A stretch of DNA of 64,000 nt from assembly GCF_030815585.1 (NCBI RefSeq), contig NZ_JAUSWY010000001.1, positions 1,240,001-1,304,000 of the forward strand, given 5' to 3'. The DNA comes from Arthrobacter pascens (GTDB lineage: Bacteria; Actinomycetota; Actinomycetes; Actinomycetales; Micrococcaceae). A model generated the notes under the pieces. The model did not search any database. It was not told where the DNA came from and saw only the letters and a program-made list of their open reading frames with translations. Position 1 is the first letter of the stretch, and each line of letters starts with the position of its first letter. Positions 61,399-64,000 of the stretch are shown here, piece by piece. The translations under genes and the position numbers were made by a program.

Positions 61399-61568
61399 AT
61401 AGGGGCTCGTTTCGTTGGCGGGGGTGCATACGCTGTTCTCAACGTTGGAATCAGACTAATGGTTCATTCTGTGCCGAGGCCCAGCAATTCCTGTGATGGG
61501 AAGCGGCCGGAATATCCACGGATCGAGCCCAAATTCCTCCATGTGGCGGGCGCCGGTAGGCTAGAGGC
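61399..61568. promoter_or_regulatory. Divergent gap between the flavin operon and argS
   Basis: 170 bp with no gene. It must contain promoters for both directions; no strong consensus boxes are visible. Confidence 0.35.
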
Positions 61569-63218
61569 GTGACTCCCGAAGAACTCTCCCTCGCCATATC
61601 CGCCTGCCTGAAAGAGGCCGTTGCCGCAGGCGAAATCGCCCTCTCAGCATCAGCCCTGCCTGATGAGGTGCGCGTGGAGCGGCCAAAGAACAGGGACCAC
61701 GGCGACTGGGCCACCAACATTGCCCTCCAGCTCGCCAAACAGGCCGGCACCAACCCCCGTGAATTCGCCACGATCCTGAGCGCACGGCTGAAGTCCATCG
61801 ACGGCGTTTCTGCCGTGGACATTGCCGGTCCCGGCTTCCTCAACATCTCCGTGGACGCCGCGGCGGCCGGTGCACTGGCAAAAGCCATCGTGGAAGCGGG
61901 ACCGGAGTATGGCACCACCTCCGTGCTTGCAGGCCATGTGGTCAATATGGAGTTTGTCTCAGCCAACCCCACCGGCCCGCTGCATATCGGCCATACCCGC
62001 TGGGCTGCCCTGGGAGATGCGATCGCCCGCGTACTGCGCGCTTCCGGCGCGAAGGTCACCGCCGAGTACTACATCAACGACGCCGGTTCGCAGATGAATG
62101 TCTTTGCCAACTCTGTGTACTCCAGGCTCCACGGCCGGGCGGTACCTGACGGCGGTTACCCGGGCCAGTACATTGCGGACCTGGGCCACGAGGTCCTCAC
62201 CGAGCACCCGGACATCCGTGAACTCACCGAGGTGGCCGCCATTCCCGTCATCCGCGCCGCCGCCTACAAGGCTCAGATGAAGGACATCAAGTCCACCCTC
62301 GCCGACTTCGGCGTTGAGTTTGACGTGTACTTCTCCGAACAGGAACTGCACGACGCCGGCGCGATCGAAAATGCCGTTTCCCGCCTTCGCGAGCAGGGCC
62401 ACGTGTTCGACGACGGCGGTGCTGTCTGGCTGCGCACCACGGACTTCGGGGACGACAAGGACCGGGTGATGATCCGTGCCAACGGCGAGCCTACGTACTT
62501 CGCTGCTGACGCCGCCTACTACCTGTCCAAGAAGGACCGCGGCTTCACCGAGAAGATCTATCTCCTGGGCGCCGATCACCACGGCTACATCAACCGTCTC
62601 AAGGCCATCGCGGCCTGCGCTGGTGATGATCCCGACGTGAACATCGAGGTCCTGATCGGCCAGTTGGTCTCCGTGAACGGAGCAAAGCTGTCCAAGCGTG
62701 CAGGCAACATCATCGAGCTCAAGGACCTGATCGACTGGCTGGGCAAGGACGCCGTCCGGTACTCCCTGGCCCGGTTCCCGGCAGATTCCCCGCTGACCCT
62801 CGATCCAGACCTGCTCAAGAAGCACAGCAACGAGAACCCCGTTTTCTACGTCCAGTACGCCCATGCAAGGTCCCGCGGCACAGCCCGGAACGCAGTGGCT
62901 GCCGGTGTGGACCGCAGCGCCTTTGATGCCTCCTTGCTCGACCACGCCACGGAAAACGAACTGCTCTCCTATCTGGGAAGCTATCCGTCGATTGTGGCCA
63001 AAGCCGCGGAACTGCGCGAACCGCACCGCGTGGCCCGCCACCTTGAGGTGATCGCTGGCGCCTACCACCGCTGGTACGACGCCTGCCGCGTTGCCCCGCA
63101 GGGCGATGAGCCGGTCACCGACGTCAACCGCACGCGGCTGTGGCTCAACGACGCCACCAGCCAGGTGCTGGCCAACGGCCTGGACCTCCTTGGCGTTTCC
63201 GCGCCGGAACGGATGTGA
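61569..63218 (+). CDS. argS: Arginyl-tRNA synthetase
   Basis: A 549-residue class I synthetase. The HIGH motif is in ANPTGPLHIGHTRWA and the KMSKS-like site is KLSKRAGN. It has the Arg-N domain at the N-terminus and a DALR anticodon domain at the C-terminus. It charges tRNA-Arg, one gene for which lies 3 kb away. It is 5 bp upstream of lysA, a common actinobacterial argS-lysA unit. Confidence 0.96.
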   Translation: MTPEELSLAISACLKEAVAAGEIALSASALPDEVRVERPKNRDHGDWATNIALQLAKQAGTNPREFATILSARLKSIDGVSAVDIAGPGFLNISVDAAAAGALAKAIVEAGPEYGTTSVLAGHVVNMEFVSANPTGPLHIGHTRWAALGDAIARVLRASGAKVTAEYYINDAGSQMNVFANSVYSRLHGRAVPDGGYPGQYIADLGHEVLTEHPDIRELTEVAAIPVIRAAAYKAQMKDIKSTLADFGVEFDVYFSEQELHDAGAIENAVSRLREQGHVFDDGGAVWLRTTDFGDDKDRVMIRANGEPTYFAADAAYYLSKKDRGFTEKIYLLGADHHGYINRLKAIAACAGDDPDVNIEVLIGQLVSVNGAKLSKRAGNIIELKDLIDWLGKDAVRYSLARFPADSPLTLDPDLLKKHSNENPVFYVQYAHARSRGTARNAVAAGVDRSAFDASLLDHATENELLSYLGSYPSIVAKAAELREPHRVARHLEVIAGAYHRWYDACRVAPQGDEPVTDVNRTRLWLNDATSQVLANGLDLLGVSAPERM

Positions 63219-63223
63219 ACCCG

Positions 63224-64000
63224 ATGTCAGTACAGGACGCGGATACCGCTTCCCCTCTTGCCCCCGGGTGGCTCGCCGTTCCCGACGACCTGAACGCGCT
63301 CCACGAGCCCATGTGGGCCCAAGGCGTTCAACGGGACATCGACGGCGTCCTCGCCGTTAACGGGTTGACCGTCAGCGCGTTGAAGGAACAGTTCGGCACC
63401 CCGCTGTTTGTGATGGACGAGGCCGACTTCCGGGCACGGGCGCGTTCCTTCAAGGACGCTTTTGATGCAGCTTTCGCTGATATCTGCGGGGGAGTGGACG
63501 TCTACTACGCCGGTAAATCCTTCCTGTGCACCGCGGTGGTGAAGTGGGTAAAGGAAGAAGGCCTGCGCCTGGACACCGCGTCCGGCGGCGAACTCGCCGT
63601 GGCCGCGCGCGCGGGCATCGATGGTTCACGGGTGGCGCTGCACGGCAACAACAAGTCGGACGCAGAAATTAACCGTGCCCTGGACATGGAGCTTGGCCGC
63701 ATCGTGGTGGACAGCTTGGACGAACTGGAGCGCGTTGCCAAGATCGCCTCCGGCCGCGGCGAAAAAGCCAAGGTCATGCTGCGGCTGACCCCCGGCGTCC
63801 ACGCCCACACCCACGAGTTCATCGCCACCGCCCATGAGGACCAGAAATTCGGCCTCTCCATGGCGGGGGACTCCACCGACCAGGCCGGTCTCTCCGCAGC
63901 CGAGGAGGCCGTGGCGGCGGCCACAAGCCATTCCAGCATCGAACTGCTGGGAGTGCACTGCCACATCGGTTCCCAGATCTTCGAGCCGGACGGTTTTGCC
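63224..64000 (+). CDS. lysA: Diaminopimelate decarboxylase (partial, runs off the window)
   Basis: The first 259 residues of a fold-type III PLP decarboxylase that makes lysine from meso-diaminopimelate. VYYAGKSFLCTAVVKWV carries the PLP Lys, LDTASGGELAVAARAG and HGNNKSDAEI are family segments, and LLGVHCHIGSQIFEPDGFA lies at the cut. The ATG at 63224 follows the argS stop by 5 bp. The C-terminal half is beyond 64000. Confidence 0.95.
   Translation, partial: MSVQDADTASPLAPGWLAVPDDLNALHEPMWAQGVQRDIDGVLAVNGLTVSALKEQFGTPLFVMDEADFRARARSFKDAFDAAFADICGGVDVYYAGKSFLCTAVVKWVKEEGLRLDTASGGELAVAARAGIDGSRVALHGNNKSDAEINRALDMELGRIVVDSLDELERVAKIASGRGEKAKVMLRLTPGVHAHTHEFIATAHEDQKFGLSMAGDSTDQAGLSAAEEAVAAATSHSSIELLGVHCHIGSQIFEPDGFA

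Overview
The window is chromosomal DNA from a high-GC actinobacterium of the Micrococcaceae, most likely Arthrobacter or Pseudarthrobacter. The reasons are the GC-rich coding style, mycothiol-type SigH/RsrA regulation, a Kgd-type 2-oxoglutarate dehydrogenase, a SAM-IV riboswitch, Cds1, a 24-residue bL37 protein, and a tmRNA that encodes the tag AENKRTDFALAA. Most of the window is vertically inherited core genome. The clear mobile parts are a decayed nested insertion sequence at the left end and an intact IS256-family element near 55.5-57.0 kb.

Layout. 0-1.7 kb: an IS481-family shell with matched terminal inverted repeats and a 6-bp CCTAGC target duplication, its interior partly replaced by a decayed IS110-family transposase. 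1.7-6.1 kb: cell-surface sugar genes (DUF2304, a GT2 glycosyltransferase, an RmlC-RmlD fusion and RmlB, with RmlA divergent), making dTDP-L-rhamnose. 6.2-9.3 kb: a secreted GH25 muramidase with twelve LGFP-type repeats. 9.6-14.3 kb: a Tad/Flp pilus operon. 14.3-19.8 kb: prfB, ftsE, ftsX, an M23 hydrolase, smpB and ssrA. 20-25.6 kb: a soluble HtrA-like protease, small hypotheticals, an MntR-CrcB-CrcB operon, a methyltransferase, and a class V PLP enzyme under a SAM-IV riboswitch. 25.8-29.8 kb: hisN, rsgA, aroA, and a DoxX-like gene. 29.8-31.3 kb: sigH-rsrA behind a SigH-type promoter, then bL37. 31.4-33.6 kb: a PadR regulator with a DUF4097 protein, and an SGNH-like protein that has lost its catalytic residues.

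33.8-37.6 kb: kgd. 38.1-40.5 kb: two CNNM/CorC-type membrane proteins. 40.6-43.8 kb: a zinc ABC transporter with a 25-bp palindromic Zur-like operator and the zur gene. 43.9-48.3 kb: an MBL-fold hydrolase, Cds1, a rhodanese, an alcohol dehydrogenase and a HIT protein. 48.3-53.6 kb: hrpA, a small membrane protein and a GlxA-type regulator with an inverted repeat over its -10 box. 53.6-55.0 kb: a protealysin-like M4 protease with its emfourin-type inhibitor. 55.3-58.4 kb: a DUF222/HNH gene broken by IS256, then tRNA-Arg(CCG). 58.5-61.4 kb: an FMN lipoprotein, ApbE and an NqrB/RnfD-ferredoxin reductase fusion, which together look like an extracytosolic flavin electron-transfer system. 61.6-64 kb: argS and the start of lysA.

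The most noteworthy units are the flavin electron-transfer operon, the M4 protease-emfourin pair, the SAM-IV-controlled class V enzyme, the SGNH pseudoenzyme, and the two insertion events that can be read to the base. All function calls come from reading motifs; no database search was run.
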